Positions 26,760 to 35,789 of a DNA stretch of 64,000 nucleotides are shown one piece after another (positions within the stretch are counted from its first letter, which is position 1; every line of letters starts with the position of its first letter). A program made the translations under genes and the position numbers. The notes beneath the pieces are model-generated. The model was given only the letters and a program-made list of their open reading frames with translations, was not told the DNA's origin and searched no databases. The stretch covers positions 186,001 through 250,000 of the forward strand of contig NZ_JARANZ010000003.1 in the NCBI RefSeq assembly GCF_029889905.1. The letters run 5' to 3'. The DNA is from Chromohalobacter sp. 11-W (GTDB taxonomy: Bacteria > Pseudomonadota > Gammaproteobacteria > Pseudomonadales > Halomonadaceae).

Positions 26760-28946
26760 TCATTCACGCGAGGCCTGGGTCGACAAACGCCCGGCCGCCT
26801 CGCTCAGCGCGACGAGTTGGCGACTGATCAATGCTAGCTGGCTCTGCAGCAAGCGGCGTTCATCACATCTTTCTTCGGCGGCGGACGCCTCGAGCAAGCC
26901 GGCATGACGCATCAGGGTGTCCTGGTGCGATTCGACCGTTTCGCCCGCAGCGAGCTGGCGTGCTACGCGCGCCAGCGTCTCGGCCACATCATCGGCCGCC
27001 GCCGTCACCGCGGTGTTGTCGTCACCCGCGGCGCCGGCTGCCCCGCGATGGGCCCCCAATGCCGAGAGATAGCTCAACAGAGTGTGTGAATGCACCAGAA
27101 AACGCAGCCCGACATCGGCGTCCTTGCGAAAGTGTCCCGGCTCCAGCAGCACATTACCCAGCGTCGTGGAAAGCGCCGCGTCAGCGTTATGAGCATTGCG
27201 CCGTGCCAACCGATAGGCAAGATCATCGCGCTTACCACGCGCGTACTGGTCGAGGATCGCGCGCAGATAGGCGGCACTGGCTTCGAGCGTCGACGCCGCC
27301 TGGCGGTGCAGCCCACGCCCTTGCCAATCGGGCAGGATCACCAGCACTGCCAGACCCGCGATGGCGGCGCCCAGCAGAGTATCGAACAGACGCGGCCAAA
27401 TCAGCCCGAAGCCATCACCGACTTGATTGAAGCAGCACAGCACCATCAACGTGATGGCGGCCGTCGCCAGCGTGTAGTGATGCGCACGGGTGGCGAAGAA
27501 GGCGACCCCGGCGGCCACCGCGATCAACGCCTGGATAGGCTCGGTGGGAAACAACGTGATCAGCGCCCAACCGGCGACCAACCCCAGCACCGTGCCCTGA
27601 ATACGTTGACGCAGAAAACGCCGCGTGGCCCCGAAGTTGGGTCGGCACACGAACACGCTGGTGAGCAGGATCCAGTACCCCTGGGTGGGATGAATCCAGT
27701 GCAGCAAGCCATAGCCCACCACCAGCGTCACGCTCAAGCGTAGCGCATGGCGAAACACCGGTGATGCCAGGCTGACATGCGCCTGGAGACGTTCGGCGAC
27801 GTCGCGCAACCCGCGGGGCGAGCGGTCGAACAGACTGCTGTCCTCGTGATCGGCCCGCGCATCGGGATTGTCGGCACCGGCCAGCTTGTCCTCCAGCGTG
27901 GCGAGGTTATCGGCCAGCGCCGACAGCGAGCGCAGCAGGTCGCGCCATTCGTCGCGCCCTTGGGCATGCAGGTTGTTCAGGGATGCGTTGAAATCTTCCA
28001 GTGCCTGGGCGCTGGGACCGTGATCAAAGGGCCGGTCGAGAAGCAACGCACGACCCAAGGCCTTGCAGGCACGCCCTTGCTGATCGAGCAGGCGCTGGGC
28101 GCGAAAGAGGATGTCGTGATGGAAGAATGCCTCGGCCAGCGCGCCATACGGATAGTGCGAGGAACTCGCCCGCTCATGGATATCCTGTGCGATGAAGTAG
28201 AGGCGCAGGTAGCGATTGAGCTTACGCCCGCCCCGCTGGCCTTCGAGGCGCCGGAAGATCATCTCCTTGCTCTGGTTGAGCGCCGCCACCACGCGGCCAT
28301 TCTGCTGGGCCAGCGCCAGACGCTGCTGCTCGATATCCATCCCTCTCAGCGGCTCGAAAAGCGCCGACTTGAGGCGCAAGTAAACGCCCAGCTCGCGAAA
28401 GACGTGCGCCAGGCTCAACTTGAGCGGATGACGCGAAAACAAGGCGCACCACACCACCGAGATCGCCCCGTACCAGGCCGCGCCCGAGACCAGCAGCAAC
28501 GGCTCGCGCCACAGCTCGCCCAGTGCCACACCGCCGTGCTGCTCGAGGCTGATCATGGTGTAGATGGCGAGAATCAGGGTCGCGGTGGCGATGGTCGCGT
28601 AGCGCTGTCCCACGGCACCGAGCATGGTCATGCCGAAACTCGACACCCCAAGGCCCACCGCGAAGATCACGGGATGCGCAAACGTCAGCTCCACCGACAC
28701 CGCGGCGACGGCGAAACACACCAAGGTCACCAACAACGCCTGCAGGCGCCCCTGCCAGGTATCGTCGGTCTCCGCCAGGGCACTGGCGATGATGCCCAGG
28801 AACAGCGGGATCAGCTTGCCCATGTCGTCGAGATACCAGCACAGCGCCATGACGCCGGCCAGCGCGATGAACACACGCAAGCTGTAGGCGAAGGACTCCA
28901 GGGTCCAGAGGCGTCTGAGCGGTTGGGTCAACGACGTCGGCAGCAT
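26760..28946 (-). CDS. yccS: YccS/YhfK-like inner-membrane protein (FUSC family)
   Basis: Integral membrane protein of 728 aa, close in size to E. coli YccS (717). Two membrane blocks of about six helices each (roughly 20-180 and 395-530) flank a cytoplasmic region, the layout of the FUSC/aromatic-acid-exporter family; the second block has QGYWILLTSVFVCRPNFGAT followed by RRFLRQRIQGTVLGLVAGW. The transported substrate is unknown. ATG 28946 (MLPTSLTQPLRR) is chosen over an in-frame ATG at 28991, whose extension overlaps the upstream intergenic region without conserved residues. Confidence 0.85.
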   Translation of the reverse strand: MLPTSLTQPLRRLWTLESFAYSLRVFIALAGVMALCWYLDDMGKLIPLFLGIIASALAETDDTWQGRLQALLVTLVCFAVAAVSVELTFAHPVIFAVGLGVSSFGMTMLGAVGQRYATIATATLILAIYTMISLEQHGGVALGELWREPLLLVSGAAWYGAISVVWCALFSRHPLKLSLAHVFRELGVYLRLKSALFEPLRGMDIEQQRLALAQQNGRVVAALNQSKEMIFRRLEGQRGGRKLNRYLRLYFIAQDIHERASSSHYPYGALAEAFFHHDILFRAQRLLDQQGRACKALGRALLLDRPFDHGPSAQALEDFNASLNNLHAQGRDEWRDLLRSLSALADNLATLEDKLAGADNPDARADHEDSSLFDRSPRGLRDVAERLQAHVSLASPVFRHALRLSVTLVVGYGLLHWIHPTQGYWILLTSVFVCRPNFGATRRFLRQRIQGTVLGLVAGWALITLFPTEPIQALIAVAAGVAFFATRAHHYTLATAAITLMVLCCFNQVGDGFGLIWPRLFDTLLGAAIAGLAVLVILPDWQGRGLHRQAASTLEASAAYLRAILDQYARGKRDDLAYRLARRNAHNADAALSTTLGNVLLEPGHFRKDADVGLRFLVHSHTLLSYLSALGAHRGAAGAAGDDNTAVTAAADDVAETLARVARQLAAGETVESHQDTLMRHAGLLEASAAEERCDERRLLQSQLALISRQLVALSEAAGRLSTQASRE

Positions 28947-29055
28947 ATCTCTCGGTCGGACGGTAACAAGCCAGAAAGTCGTGCCATGCACGACACTACG
29001 ACGTTAGTATAACGAAACCGACCGAGCCAGGGCGACTTCCGTCGTGTGGCGGATG

Positions 29056-29415
29056 CTAGCGCAGGTGCTTGAGCAATCCCTGTAGCCGCTCCAGGTCGCG
29101 CGAATCGCCGACCAGACGCAGACGACCACTTTGCAAACCGTCGAAGAACGCACGCGCTGTGGGGCGCTTGAGAAACGCCACCCCGGCATGGGCATCGCGA
29201 AAGCGCAATTCCAGATCAAGATCGATGGGTAAGCCCGGCGCGTCTTCGATGGCCTCGGGGCGCATACGGTAATGGCGCGCGAGGCTGAGATCCTCGGTGG
29301 CGACGCCCCAGTCGAAGCGTTGCATGTCCGAGAGCTTCTGCTGAAAACGCGGATTGCGACGTCGAGCACGCTTGAGCATGACACCCAACAGCCACAGCAT
29401 CAGACGCAGTTTCAT
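29056..29415 (-). CDS. Small conserved-looking protein of unknown function
   Basis: 119 aa, not firmly recognised. It opens with a basic, hydrophobic helix (MKLRLMLWLLGVMLKRARRR), then NPRFQQKLSDMQRFDWGVAT, and ends AFFDGLQSGRLRLVGDSRDL, ERLQGLLKHLR. The end resembles the lipid-pocket end of SCP2-like sterol-carrier domains, and the N-terminus could anchor it to the membrane; both are weak guesses. It lies directly downstream of HU on the minus strand (91 bp gap); pseudomonads have a small unknown gene between HU and recG in the same neighbourhood, which favours a real gene. Start 29415 is preferred to 29493. Confidence 0.65.
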   Translation of the reverse strand: MKLRLMLWLLGVMLKRARRRNPRFQQKLSDMQRFDWGVATEDLSLARHYRMRPEAIEDAPGLPIDLDLELRFRDAHAGVAFLKRPTARAFFDGLQSGRLRLVGDSRDLERLQGLLKHLR

Positions 29416-29506
29416 GCGCGCCTCGCCACATAGAAAAAGAAGGGAAAGGAGAAGAAATTGCACGGAGCGTCGGTGGATAGATGGCCCGAACACCCCGTGC
29501 CATCAC

Positions 29507-29779
29507 TCACTTCACGGCGTCCTTGAGCGCCTTGCCGGGCTTGAACGCCACGGTCTTGCTCGCCGGAATGGTCAGCGGCTTGCCCGTCTGCGGATTCTTG
29601 CCGGTACGCGCGGCACGCTCGCGGACGGTGAAGGCACCGAACCCGATCAGCGAGACGTCCTGGCCCTTGGAGACGGTACCTGTGATTTCATCGAGAATGA
29701 CATTAAGGACCTGACTGGCCTTGTCCTTGGAAAGATCGGCACGATCGGCGATCGCCGCGGCGAGTTCTGGCTTGCGCAT
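29507..29779 (-). CDS. hupB: DNA-binding protein HU (histone-like)
   Basis: HU/IHF-family protein of 90 aa, a dimeric nucleoid protein that bends DNA. The N-terminal helices (MRKPELAAAIADRADLSKDK) precede the beta-arm GFGAFTVRERAARTGKNPQT, which contains the DNA-intercalating loop of HU. AGGAGG lies 5-6 bases before ATG 29779, a strong ribosome site that decides the start over an in-frame ATG at 29812. HU genes occur in the same neighbourhood in pseudomonads, near rubredoxin reductase. Confidence 0.92.
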   Translation of the reverse strand: MRKPELAAAIADRADLSKDKASQVLNVILDEITGTVSKGQDVSLIGFGAFTVRERAARTGKNPQTGKPLTIPASKTVAFKPGKALKDAVK

Positions 29780-29929
29780 AAAGCCCTCCTGGTTTGGCAA
29801 CGAATGCGACATCTCTTTGATATCGCTTGTTGTTTTTCAATGAGCGAAACGAGCGCCACGCCCTCGGCGCAGCGCTAACACTACCCACCTAATGCGTCAG
29901 ACCGATACCCTCCGGCATGACGACCTAAG

Positions 29930-31099
29930 CTAGGGTAGCAACGGCGGGGCGACCCGCGCCAGCTCGACTTTCCGACGTACGCAAGCCCCTGTCAATGCAA
30001 ACCCCTGCAAATAGCCATTTTCATCCTCGGCGAGCGCGCTGAGATCGTCGCCTTCGCCCTCGATTCGCCAGCGTACCGGTGCTTGGCGCGGCGGTAGGGC
30101 CACCACCGGGCAAGACGGGGTCTTGACCAGCACTGGCCAGGCGCCGTAAGCGACCGGCGTCGGCGTCCCGGTCAGGGTCGCCGCCAGCGCCTTGGCACTG
30201 GCCTGAAGCGGTTGCACGTACATGGCGTTGAGTCCCGCCACACAGGCACAGTCGCCCAATGCATGGATACCGGGCTGCGCGGTCGCCAGGTAACGATCCG
30301 TCTGGATACCCTCCTCGGAAACAGCGAGCCCAGCGGTCTCGGCCAGCGCGGTACGCGGCGAGAGGCCGGTGGCGATCAACACCAGATCGGCGGGCAACGC
30401 CTCGCCATCGTCGAGCACCAGCGAGAGCGCCTCATCGTCACGCTGGAGCTGCGCGAGGCTACGTCCCAGGCGCAGGTCGGCGCCCGACTTGCTCAGCGCA
30501 GCCCCCAGTACCTGGCCCAGTGGCGGCGGAAGAAGCCGCGCCAAAGGCGTTTGCTCAGGGGCGACGAGTGCCACGCGGTGGCCCCCGGCAAGCAGGTCGT
30601 CGGCGAACTCGCAGCCCACCAGTCCGGCACCGACGATCGCGACGCGCGCGACGCGCGCGACGCCGCCATGGTGCGATAAGACGTCATGAAAACGCCGATA
30701 GTCATCGAGATCGTTAATGGTGAAGACGCGATCGCGCACCTCGTCCGCCACCGTGAAGGGCGCACTGGGCGCTGCCCCGGTGGCCAAGACCAGATCGCCG
30801 TAGGGCAGACGTTCCGCGCCGATGGCCAGCGTCTGCGTTCGCGGGTCGATGGTGTCGACCCGCGTGTGCGTACGCATGGTCATCTGCAGCGCATCGGCCA
30901 CGTCGATGGGGGAGCGCATCGCCAAACGCTCAGGCGGCATTCCCTTGGCGAAGCCCGTAGACAAAAGCGGTTTCGAATAGTCAGAGCCGCTATCGGCAGT
31001 GATCAGAGTAATGGTGCGCCGTGCATCGCGAGCACGTACCTGCCGGGCCAGTCCCAGACCGGCCATGCCGCTGCCGACGATGATCAAAGGGTCGCTCAT
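29930..31099 (-). CDS. rubB: Rubredoxin-NAD(+) reductase (FAD-dependent oxidoreductase)
   Basis: Pyridine-nucleotide-disulfide-oxidoreductase-like flavoprotein of 389 aa. The N-terminal FAD-binding GSGMAGLGLARQ (9-20) is followed by an NAD-binding Rossmann fold with VAIVGAGLVGCEFADDL (about 152-168), then the FAD motif IHALGDCACV. The order and length match rubredoxin reductases; the rubredoxin itself is not in the window. A 9-bp direct duplication just before the second nucleotide fold gives VARVAR (nt 30645-30665 region). The gene is divergent from ubiC. Related ferredoxin-reductase-type enzymes are possible. Confidence 0.86.
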   Translation of the reverse strand: MSDPLIIVGSGMAGLGLARQVRARDARRTITLITADSGSDYSKPLLSTGFAKGMPPERLAMRSPIDVADALQMTMRTHTRVDTIDPRTQTLAIGAERLPYGDLVLATGAAPSAPFTVADEVRDRVFTINDLDDYRRFHDVLSHHGGVARVARVAIVGAGLVGCEFADDLLAGGHRVALVAPEQTPLARLLPPPLGQVLGAALSKSGADLRLGRSLAQLQRDDEALSLVLDDGEALPADLVLIATGLSPRTALAETAGLAVSEEGIQTDRYLATAQPGIHALGDCACVAGLNAMYVQPLQASAKALAATLTGTPTPVAYGAWPVLVKTPSCPVVALPPRQAPVRWRIEGEGDDLSALAEDENGYLQGFALTGACVRRKVELARVAPPLLP

Positions 31100-31233
31100 T
31101 GGCGCCTCGTGCTACGCATGACAGAAAAGTGACGACGCGGCGATACGACAGCTCAAGCCTCGCAAGCGCGGACGCCGCCATAGCGCATCGTACACGCATG
31201 ATACACTCATATACTTTGAGCCTGATTTTACGC

Positions 31234-31782
31234 ATGACACACGACCGTTTCAGCGCTGGCCCACACTGGCTGCCGGCCGCCGCCCAGCGTCCCCGCATGC
31301 GCCCCGCTTGGTGGCGCTGGCTAGCCTCGCGCGACTCACTGACCGCACGCCTGCGCGCCGCCAGCACACAGTCCTTCGGAGTACGGCTGCTCGCTCAAGG
31401 AATCAGCCGCCCCCGGCTCGACGAGGCCCGGGCGCTGGGGCTCGACCCCCGAGCCCGTATCTGGCGACGCGAGGTCATGCTGATGCTGGGCGAAACACCG
31501 TGGGTCGCGGCACGTTCGGTGGCCCCGCTAGCGTCGCTTCACGGCGCGCGACTGCAGTCGCTGGGAACACGTTCGCTGGGTAGCTGGCTGTTTCGCCAGC
31601 CCGGTCTCGAACGCGGCCCTATCGAGATCATTCGGTCGCCGGCTCCCACGCTCGTGACAGTACATGGTCGCGCCGCGCCCTGGGGACGGCGCTCGGTCCT
31701 GCGCCTGGGGCATACATCGATTCTCGTCCAGGAATTCTTTCTCGACACCATGGACGCTGACCTCGCGTTATCATCGCGCTAA
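31234..31782 (+). CDS. ubiC: Chorismate lyase UbiC
   Basis: Converts chorismate to 4-hydroxybenzoate and pyruvate, the first committed step of ubiquinone synthesis; 182 aa, cytoplasmic. The start [16 protein letters not shown] and the later [20 protein letters not shown] (about 77-96) with [11 protein letters not shown] are typical of the UbiC family. ATG 31234 is chosen because the frame extends upstream to 31099 without conserved residues and would overlap the divergent rubB start. ubiA follows after 85 bp, and the spacer carries a triple 19-bp repeat. Confidence 0.92.
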   Translation: MTHDRFSAGPHWLPAAAQRPRMRPAWWRWLASRDSLTARLRAASTQSFGVRLLAQGISRPRLDEARALGLDPRARIWRREVMLMLGETPWVAARSVAPLASLHGARLQSLGTRSLGSWLFRQPGLERGPIEIIRSPAPTLVTVHGRAAPWGRRSVLRLGHTSILVQEFFLDTMDADLALSSR

Positions 31783-31804
31783 GCTGACCGCTCACTTTTC
31801 CATA

Positions 31805-31860
31805 GGCACGTTGCCTTTTCACACCCACGTTGCTTTTTCACAGGCACGTTGTTTACAGGA
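31805..31860. repeat. Three-copy 19-bp tandem repeat between ubiC and ubiA
   Basis: GGCACGTTGCCTTTTCACA (31805-31823), CCCACGTTGCTTTTTCACA (31824-31842) and GGCACGTTGTTTACAGGA (31843-31860). The third copy diverges at its end where it merges into the ubiA ribosome site. A further partial copy (cacttttccata, 31793-31804) precedes them. Confidence 0.75.
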
Positions 31861-31867
31861 GATCCCG

Positions 31868-32761
31868 ATGTCCGCCGATTCATCCGACGCCGCGCGCCCC
31901 ACCGGCTTGGCCCGCGTGCCGGATTTCCTGCGCCTGACGCGCCTGGACCGCCCCATCGGCACCTGGCTTCTGATGTGGCCGACACTGTGGGCCCTGTGGC
32001 TGGCGGCCGAGGGCGTGCCCGAGCGCGGCACGCTGCTGATCTTCGTTATCGGCGTGTACGTGATGCGTGCCGCCGGTTGCGTGGTCAACGACTACGCCGA
32101 CCGCCATTTCGATGGCCACGTCAAGCGTACGCGTGACCGGCCATTGGCCACCGGGCGCATCTCCGAGAAGGAAGCCAAGGCCACCTTCGCGGTACTGGTG
32201 GTGATTGCCTTCGGCCTGGTCTGCCTGACCAACCTGCCCACCGTGCTGTTGTCATTCGCGGCACTGGCGTTGGCGGCCACCTATCCGTTCATGAAGCGCT
32301 ATACGCATTTCCCGCAGGTAGTGCTGGGCGCGGCTTTCTCGTGGGGTATTCCCATGGCGTTCATGGCCATTCAGCGCCAGGTACCGCTCGAGGCGTGGTT
32401 GCTGCTGGCCGCCAACATCGCCTGGACGGTGGCCTACGACACCGAATACGCCATCGTCGACCGCGACGACGACCTCAAGGTGGGCATCAAGTCCACAGCG
32501 GTACTGTTCGGCCGCGCCGACCGACTGATCATCGGGTTGTTGCAGGCTCTGACCGTCGTGCTGCTCGCCTGGGTCGGCCTGCGTCTGGCGCTTGGCGGCT
32601 TCTTCTGGCTGGGGCTGGCCGCCATGGTGGCGATCTTCGTCTACCAGCACTATTTGATTCGTCATCGCGAGCGCGATCCTTGCTTCCGCGCCTTCCTCAA
32701 CAATCATTGGGCCGGGCTGGTAGTCTTCGCGGGCATCGCCCTGTCGTTATGGCCTATGTGA
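31868..32761 (+). CDS. ubiA: 4-hydroxybenzoate polyprenyltransferase UbiA
   Basis: Integral membrane prenyltransferase of 297 aa that joins 4-hydroxybenzoate to the polyprenyl chain in ubiquinone synthesis. The two aspartate-rich metal/diphosphate motifs are clear: NDYADRHFD (about 73-81) and [12 protein letters not shown] (about 193-204). Eight or nine membrane helices are predicted. The start has AGGAG eight bases upstream (ttacaggagatcccgATG). It follows ubiC in the same direction and precedes phoB, an order shared with pseudomonads. Confidence 0.96.
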   Translation: MSADSSDAARPTGLARVPDFLRLTRLDRPIGTWLLMWPTLWALWLAAEGVPERGTLLIFVIGVYVMRAAGCVVNDYADRHFDGHVKRTRDRPLATGRISEKEAKATFAVLVVIAFGLVCLTNLPTVLLSFAALALAATYPFMKRYTHFPQVVLGAAFSWGIPMAFMAIQRQVPLEAWLLLAANIAWTVAYDTEYAIVDRDDDLKVGIKSTAVLFGRADRLIIGLLQALTVVLLAWVGLRLALGGFFWLGLAAMVAIFVYQHYLIRHRERDPCFRAFLNNHWAGLVVFAGIALSLWPM

Positions 32762-32789
32762 CGCTATGAGCTATAGGTAAAGAGCGCGA

Positions 32790-32823
32790 TTGTCACGAAG
32801 CTGTCACATTAGCGCGTTGTAAT
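32790..32823 (+). promoter_or_regulatory. PHO-box promoter of phoBR
   Basis: TTGTCAC-GAAG-CTGTCAC (32790-32807) matches the two 7-bp half-sites of a PhoB box with the standard 11-bp period. After exactly ten bases comes TGTAAT (32818-32823), a good -10 hexamer; the same distance occurs in E. coli phoA. The element lies 63 bp before the phoB ATG. Autoregulated, phosphate-starvation-induced transcription is expected. Confidence 0.82.
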
Positions 32824-32840
32824 CGTCATGCTGATGTCAT
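32823..32840 (+). promoter_or_regulatory. Second PHO-box-like element near phoB
   Basis: TCGTCATGCTGATGTCAT contains GTCAT twice, 11 bp apart (32825 and 32836), as in a PhoB half-site pair. It overlaps or follows the likely transcription start of the first promoter, so it may be a second binding site or chance. Confidence 0.4.
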
Positions 32841-32885
32841 TCATGAGTGATTCGCTTCATCGCGATCCGCAAGAGGCCCACGCCC

Positions 32886-33575
32886 ATGACCGCCAAGACC
32901 GTGCTCATCGTCGATGACGAGGCGTCCATCCGCGAAATGATCGCGGTGGCGCTGGAAATGGCCGACTACCACGTGCTGGAAGCCGACAACGCCCAGACGG
33001 CGCACGCCATGGTGGTCGACGACCAGCCCGATCTATTGCTGCTGGACTGGATGATGCCCGGCACCAGCGGCATCGAACTGGCGCGGCGTCTCAAGCGCGA
33101 TACCGCCACCGCCGAGCTGCCGATCATCCTGCTCACCGCCAAGAGCGAGGAAGACAACAAGATCCAGGGGCTAGAAGCCGGCGCCGATGACTACATCACC
33201 AAGCCGTTCTCGCCGCGGGAGCTGGTGGCACGCCTCAAGGCCGTGCTGCGACGCGCCACGCCCACCGGGGTCGAGGAGACGGTGGAAATCGACGGCTTGC
33301 GTCTCGACCCCGTCAGCCACCGAGTCAGCGCCAATGGCGAGGCGCTGGACGTGGGCCCCACCGAGTATCGGCTCCTGCAGTTCTTCATGACGCACCAGGA
33401 GCGCGCCTACACCCGTAGCCAGTTGCTCGACCAGGTCTGGGGTGGCAATGTCTATGTCGAGGAGCGCACCGTCGACGTGCATATTCGCCGCCTGCGCAAG
33501 GTGCTCGGCGATGACCACCAACACCTCATTCAGACGGTACGCGGCACCGGTTATCGCTTCTCCACCAAGGAGTAG
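32886..33575 (+). CDS. phoB: Phosphate regulon response regulator PhoB
   Basis: OmpR-family response regulator of 229 aa (same length as E. coli PhoB). The receiver domain has Asp10-Asp11, the phosphorylated Asp54 (LLLLDWMMPG), and a conserved Lys in TKPFSPRE. The C-terminal winged helix (about 130-227) ends in YVEERTVDVHIRRLRKVLG and VRGTGYRFS. The ATG 32886 gives MTAKTVLIVDDE. The gene is preceded by a PHO box and overlaps, within the ribosome site, the start of phoR. It activates pst and other phosphate genes when phosphorylated by PhoR. Confidence 0.97.
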   Translation: MTAKTVLIVDDEASIREMIAVALEMADYHVLEADNAQTAHAMVVDDQPDLLLLDWMMPGTSGIELARRLKRDTATAELPIILLTAKSEEDNKIQGLEAGADDYITKPFSPRELVARLKAVLRRATPTGVEETVEIDGLRLDPVSHRVSANGEALDVGPTEYRLLQFFMTHQERAYTRSQLLDQVWGGNVYVEERTVDVHIRRLRKVLGDDHQHLIQTVRGTGYRFSTKE

Positions 33576-33580
33576 CGCAC

Positions 33581-34906
33581 GTGTACTATTGGACCAATGA
33601 ACTGTGGCGTCTGGCGTACCTCGTCATCGGTCTCGGTGTCCTCGGCTGGCTCTTCGGCGAACCCGGCTGGGGGCTCGCCGCCGGCCTGGGCCTCTATGTC
33701 TACCTGCATCTGCGCCATTTGCGCGCCCTGTATGTCTGGCTGACCCAGCATCCGCATGACACGCCACCGGTCGGTGCCGGGGTCTGGGGAGATCTGTTCG
33801 ACCGCCTCTACAAGTATCAGAAGACCCAGCGTCAATCGCAGGCCCGCCTGCGCGATATCATCCGCCGCGTACAGGACTCCTGCGAGGCGATGCGCGATGC
33901 CGTGGTCATGCTCGACCGTCACGGCGACCTGGAATGGTGGAACAGCGCCGCGGCCCAGATGCTCGGCTTTCAAATGCCCCATGATCGCGGCCAGCACATC
34001 ACCAACTTCCTGCGTGACCCCCGCTTCGTGGCCTATTTCAACGCCCGCGATTACCGCGAACCGCTGACCTTGGCCTCGCCGATACGCGATGACGTGACGC
34101 TGCAATACCAGGTCACGCTGTTCGGCGACAACGAGCGCCTGGTCATGGCGCGCGATATCTCGCGACTGCATCGTCTGGAAGAAATGCGGCGCGATTTCGT
34201 CGCCAACGTCTCCCACGAACTGCGTACCCCGCTCACCGTGTTGACCGGTTATCTAGAAACCTATCTCGATCAGGCCGACCAATTGCCGTCGCGCTGGCAG
34301 CGTGGCCTCGGCCAGATGCAGGAACAAACCCAGCGCATGCAGAACCTGGTCGAGGACCTGCTGCTGCTGTCGAAGCTGGAAACCGATCAGACCCGCGACG
34401 ACCCGGCACCGCTGGACATGGCCACGCTGCTTGAAAACATTCGCGACGACGCCGCCAATCTCTGCGCGGGCAGCCATGAGATAGCCCTGGATATCCATAC
34501 CGATCATTGCCTTCTGGGTGACGAAGGCGAGATACGCAGCGCCGTGTCCAATCTAGTCTTCAACGCCGTGCGTTACACACCGCCGGGGAGCACCGTCACG
34601 CTACGCTGGAAGGCGTGGAAGGAGGGTGCTGCGGTGGAGGTCGAGGACGATGGCGATGGCATCGACCCGGTGCATCTGCCGCGTCTTACCGAACGCTTCT
34701 ATCGCGTCGACAAGGGGCGCAGCGCCGCCAACGGCGGCACCGGGCTGGGTCTGGCCATCGTCAAGCATGTGTTGCTGCGCCACGACGCGCATCTCGACAT
34801 CGACAGCCACCCCGGCCAGGGCGCGCTTTTCCGCTGTGTCTTTCCCGCCACGCGCGTACGCGCCGCTCCCACTCTCGAAGAAAAGCGTGCCGTGGGCGGC
34901 GACTGA
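33581..34906 (+). CDS. phoR: Phosphate regulon sensor kinase PhoR
   Basis: Membrane histidine kinase of 441 aa. Two N-terminal membrane helices (about 8-25 and 28-48, no real periplasmic loop) fit the PhoR family, which senses phosphate through the Pst-PhoU complex. A PAS region (about 95-195) precedes the DHp motif FVANVSHELRTPLTVL with phospho-accepting His212. The ATPase domain has NLVFNAVRYTPPGS and the glycine boxes DDGDGID and GGTGLGLAIVKH. It starts with GTG at 33581, five bases after the phoB stop, with AAGGAG just before; an ATG start is not available nearby. Confidence 0.96.
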   Translation: MYYWTNELWRLAYLVIGLGVLGWLFGEPGWGLAAGLGLYVYLHLRHLRALYVWLTQHPHDTPPVGAGVWGDLFDRLYKYQKTQRQSQARLRDIIRRVQDSCEAMRDAVVMLDRHGDLEWWNSAAAQMLGFQMPHDRGQHITNFLRDPRFVAYFNARDYREPLTLASPIRDDVTLQYQVTLFGDNERLVMARDISRLHRLEEMRRDFVANVSHELRTPLTVLTGYLETYLDQADQLPSRWQRGLGQMQEQTQRMQNLVEDLLLLSKLETDQTRDDPAPLDMATLLENIRDDAANLCAGSHEIALDIHTDHCLLGDEGEIRSAVSNLVFNAVRYTPPGSTVTLRWKAWKEGAAVEVEDDGDGIDPVHLPRLTERFYRVDKGRSAANGGTGLGLAIVKHVLLRHDAHLDIDSHPGQGALFRCVFPATRVRAAPTLEEKRAVGGD

Positions 34907-34936
34907 ACACTACTAGAAGAATATCCGCGCGACAGA

Positions 34937-35695
34937 TCAGCCGTTGACGACGCGCCGCGGCGGTTGGGTTTCGGTTTTCTCGCGACATGCCAATGGACAG
35001 TTGCCGCAGTAGCCGAGTCCGGGGAGCAGATAGCGAATGCAGCAGACACGCCGCGTGCGTTCGATGTCGCCTTCGCTGCTTTCACGATAGCGAATGGGGC
35101 GAAACAGCGGGTTGCGCTTGCCATCGGCCAATTCACGCTGGGTCATCAGACGCCCGCCCGTATCGGCGCGCGCCTGGGCACCGGGCAAGGTGTAGAGCTG
35201 GGAGATGAGGTAGTCATAGTAGTGGCCGAGATTGCCCCATAGTGCGCGGGGCGCGATGCCGGTGTGCTCCGCCATGCAATCAATCGCCGGCCCCCAGGTG
35301 TCACGTATCAAGGGCAAAAAGCGCGCCTCGGCCTGGGGCGCGGCGAGCGGTGTGCCGGTGTCTTCGACAACCAGCGCCTCGACGAGCATATCCTCGCCGA
35401 GTACCAACCCCAGACGCGACAGTTCGAGCGGTAATTGTCGCTCCGCCAGCAAATTATGCGCCGCCCCCAGATAGGTAGTGAGCGCCAGGAAATATTTCGA
35501 CCACAGCGATATCACGGCGCGAGAATCGCCATGCTGATGCTCGGCGCCATAACGCTTGAGGATCTGCGTCATCCCAGGCTCGGAGAATACATCTCGCGCC
35601 GCCCAGGTCGTCACGGGGGCCTGATCCCAGGTAAGTAGCTTGCGCTCCATCCCTTTCAAGGGACCGGCATAAAACCGATCAAGCAGCACTGACAT
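34937..35695 (-). CDS. fhuF: Siderophore-iron reductase FhuF
   Basis: Cytoplasmic [2Fe-2S] protein of 252 aa that reduces ferric hydroxamate siderophores to release iron. The cluster ligands sit at the C-terminus: Cys218, Cys219, Cys230 and Cys233 in the CC-x10-CxxC arrangement of RRVCCIRYLLPGLGYCGNCP. The preceding region has the FhuF-type segment LWGNLGHYYDYLISQLY. The start at 35695 is preferred to an upstream in-frame ATG at 35752. It is downstream of the TonB receptor gene on the same strand, with a hairpin between, which suggests a hydroxamate-siderophore uptake unit. It is convergent with phoR. Confidence 0.9.
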   Translation of the reverse strand: MSVLLDRFYAGPLKGMERKLLTWDQAPVTTWAARDVFSEPGMTQILKRYGAEHQHGDSRAVISLWSKYFLALTTYLGAAHNLLAERQLPLELSRLGLVLGEDMLVEALVVEDTGTPLAAPQAEARFLPLIRDTWGPAIDCMAEHTGIAPRALWGNLGHYYDYLISQLYTLPGAQARADTGGRLMTQRELADGKRNPLFRPIRYRESSEGDIERTRRVCCIRYLLPGLGYCGNCPLACREKTETQPPRRVVNG

Positions 35696-35727
35696 CGAAA
35701 GCTTTCCTGTGGCGAGGCCAAGTGGAA

Positions 35728-35750
35728 GGCGTGGGCCAGATACCCACGCC
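35728..35750. other. Hairpin between the siderophore receptor gene and fhuF
   Basis: GGCGTGGG (35728-35735), a 7-base loop, CCCACGCC (35743-35750) form a perfect 8-bp stem. On the minus strand no T-run follows it, so it may protect or attenuate the message rather than terminate it. Confidence 0.4.
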
Positions 35751-35789
35751 AAAAAGCGTAAATGAAAACCACTCGCGATTCAATCGTGT

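Noticed and set aside
27777-29012. 411-codon plus-strand frame opposite the YccS-like gene
   Set aside because: Shadow frame: low-complexity Arg/Gln-rich sequence with no domain, while the YccS-like protein on the minus strand has a clear membrane layout.
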